DNA from: Strigops habroptila
Taxonomy: Eukaryota; Chordata; Aves; Psittaciformes; Psittacidae
NCBI RefSeq assembly: GCF_004027225.2
Contig: NC_044278.2
Location: 60,524,243-60,588,242, forward strand
DNA: 64,000 bases
Direction of reading: 5' to 3'
Made by a program: the position numbers and the translations under genes. Under the pieces are notes generated by a model. The model searched no databases. It had not been told where the DNA came from and saw only the letters and a list, made by a program, of their open reading frames with translations. Position 1 is the first letter of the stretch, and each line of letters opens with the position of its first letter. Of the stretch, positions 62,380 through 64,000 are shown piece after piece.

Positions 62380-63684
62380 ATACTTCCAGAGAACTATGAA
62401 AAACAAGGCGATTGGTGACAGCCAACATGGCTTCACTACAGGCAATCATGCCTGACCAATTTGGTGGCCTTCTATGATGAGGCTACAGAACCGATGCACA
62501 GAGGCAGAGCAGCTGACATCATCTACCTGGACTTGTGCAAAGCATCTGACACTGTCCCACATGACATCCTTGTCTCTAAACTGGAGACACATGGATTTGA
62601 TGGACAGACCACCCAGTGGATAAAGAATTGGCTGGATGGCTGCATGCAGAGAGTTGCAGTCAATGGCTCCATGTCAATGTGGACGCCAGTGACAAGTGGT
62701 GTCCCTAAGGGGTCAGCGTTACAACCGATCTTGTTCAACATATTTGTCACATGGACACATGCACAGTGAGATTGAGTGCACCCTCCGCAAGGCTGCCGAT
62801 GACACCAAGCTGTGTGGTTCGGTTGACACGCTGGAGGGAAGAGATGCCATCCAGAGGGACCTTGACACACTCGTGAGGTGGACCAATGCCAACCTCATAA
62901 AGTTCAACCAAGCCAAGTGCAAGGTCCTACACCTGGGTTGGGGCAACCCCAGGCACAGCTACAGGTTGGGTGGAGAAGTGATTCAGAGCAGCCCTGTGGA
63001 GAAGGACTTGGGGGTGTTGGTTGATGAGAAACTGAACATGAGCTGGCTTCAGTGCGCACTTGCAGCCCAGAAAGCCAACCATATCCTGGGCTGCATCAAA
63101 AGAAGCATGACCAGCAGGTCAAAGGAGGTGATCCTGCCCCTCTACTCTGCTCTCGTGAGACCTTACTTGGAGTATTGTGTATGGTTCTGGTGTCCTCAAC
63201 ATAAGAAGGACATGGAGCTGTTAGAACAAGTCCAGAGGAGGGCCACGAGGATGATCAAGGGGCTGGAGCACCTCCTATACGAAGACAGGCTGAGAAAATT
63301 CAGACTGTTCAGGCTGGAGAAGAGAAGGCTGCGTGGAGACCTCATAGAAGTCTTCCAGTATCTGAAGGGGGCCTACAAGGGTGCCAGAGAGGGACTCCTC
63401 ATCAGGGACTGCAGTGATAGGACAAAGGGTAATGAGTTCAAACTTAAACAGGGGAAGTTCAGGTTAGATATAAGGAAGACGTTCTTTACTGTGAAGATGG
63501 TGAGACAGTCGATCAGGTTGCCCAAAGAAGTGGTAAATGCCCCATCCCTGGCAGTGTTCAAGGCCACACTGGATGGGGCTTTGAGCAACCTCATCTAGTA
63601 GGTGGTGTCCCTGCCCGTGGCAGATGGGTTGGAACTAAATGATCTTCAGGTCCTTTCCAACCAAAACTATTCTATGGTTCTATG
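62380..63684 (+). mobile_element. CR1 LINE fragment, about 1.3 kb, best-preserved copy
   Basis: A 5'-truncated CR1 that keeps the 3' half of ORF2 and the full 3' end with tail octamers ATTCTATG GTTCTATG at 63669-63684. Two overlapping frames cover it (62461-62769 and 62696-63598), so at least one frameshift separates the palm region from the ADDTKL region. It is antisense to UXS1 and lacks a promoter, ORF1 and the endonuclease, so it cannot move by itself. Confidence 0.95.
62461..63598 (+). pseudogene. CR1 ORF2 reverse-transcriptase remnant, frameshifted
   Basis: Frame 1 (62461-62769) shows [19 protein letters not shown], corresponding to the first catalytic Asp block, and [20 protein letters not shown]. 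Frame 2 (open 62696-63598, homologous from about 62768) continues with KAADDTKL, where CR1 normally has FADDTKL, so the aromatic residue of the active-site motif is replaced by Ala. It then runs through [40 protein letters not shown] and EKRRLRGDL segments to the stop at 63596-63598. The shift lies near 62750-62770. The N-terminal endonuclease is absent. Confidence 0.9.
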
Positions 63685-64000
63685 CTGGGACCTACAAATG
63701 AGCAAAGAGAACTGTTTTACTTTACCAGCTCTTTATTTTCATTAAGAACATGCAACTCCCTTGTTATACCAGGACATCAGTAGATTATTTACAGTAGCAT
63801 CAAGATTAAAGCAAACTATGCAGATTGATGAGCTCTAGGTTTTAAATCCCAGCTACAAGATTTTACAGTGTCATTTCCAACTTAAATAAAGCCCTGATTG
63901 TACAAAGACAGTTGCACTGAAGCATCTCAGTATAGCCGTATAAAGCTGAATAAACATTTAAATCTTCAAAGGGAATGAGCTTAAGGTGTCTGTCTATTAC

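Larger units (their letters stand above)
53700..64000 (-). other. UXS1: UXS1 first intron (partial), with CR1 insertions
   Basis: More than 10 kb upstream of the micro-exon in transcript direction. I find no sequence matching the expected first exon (MVSKALLRL...) and no GC-rich promoter region, so this is inferred to be intron running off the window. It contains three CR1 fragments (54645-54696, 59225-60186, 62380-63684), an A/C-rich patch at 54133-54178 and an A-rich run at 56835-56863. Confidence 0.7.

Noticed and set aside
53700..64000. Search for UXS1 first coding exon and promoter
   Set aside because: No sequence encoding the expected MVSKALLRL or KLLLGIALLAYV segments and no GC-rich island was seen; it is inferred to lie outside the window.
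1..64000. CRISPR arrays, tRNA or rRNA genes, prokaryotic operons, integrated viral genes
   Set aside because: No spaced direct repeats, cloverleaf-like RNA genes or viral gene order seen on either strand by eye; a tRNAscan or repeat-masking run could still reveal small or decayed items.

Overview
This window is vertebrate genomic DNA, almost certainly from a bird. Two genes are recognisable by conserved protein sequence and standard GT-AG introns. The interspersed repeats are truncated CR1 LINEs, the dominant retrotransposon of birds and some reptiles, with the typical (ATTCTRTG)-type 3' tails. Base composition is AT-rich. There is no bacterial or phage gene structure, no operon, no CRISPR array and no recognisable tRNA or rRNA gene.

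Layout. Positions 1395-1556 (+) hold the terminal coding exon of ECRG4 (augurin precursor); its earlier exons lie left of the window. About 7.6 kb of mostly featureless DNA separates its stop codon from the stop codon of UXS1. UXS1 (UDP-glucuronate decarboxylase 1) runs right to left on the minus strand. I could place 14 coding exons between 53699 and 9166, all with GT donors, AG acceptors and matching phases. They total 1169 coding bases, which is 388 complete codons plus stop and a 2-base split codon at the upstream edge. This equals residues 32 to 420 of a 420-residue protein, the human length. Only the first coding exon (about 31 residues: N-terminus and membrane anchor) is missing; it should lie beyond position 64000. 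The two genes are tail to tail, and the order ECRG4-UXS1 matches the human 2q12 arrangement.

The gene products work separately. ECRG4 is a secreted peptide precursor. UXS1 is a Golgi/ER-lumen type II membrane enzyme that makes UDP-xylose, the donor that starts glycosaminoglycan chains on proteoglycans.

The remaining DNA is intronic or intergenic. It holds seven CR1 fragments, six of them antisense to UXS1. It also holds several G/T-rich or A/C-rich low-complexity tracts with quadruplex potential, long A-runs, and one perfect 11-bp hairpin in the intergenic space. A short, degraded, coding-like stretch at 18470-19130 (-) lies just upstream of a UXS1 exon and could be a pseudogene fragment. 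I did not find a new biological system. The best leads are that fragment, a substitution in the UXS1 VYG..QTR segment, and two candidate conserved non-coding blocks in UXS1 introns.
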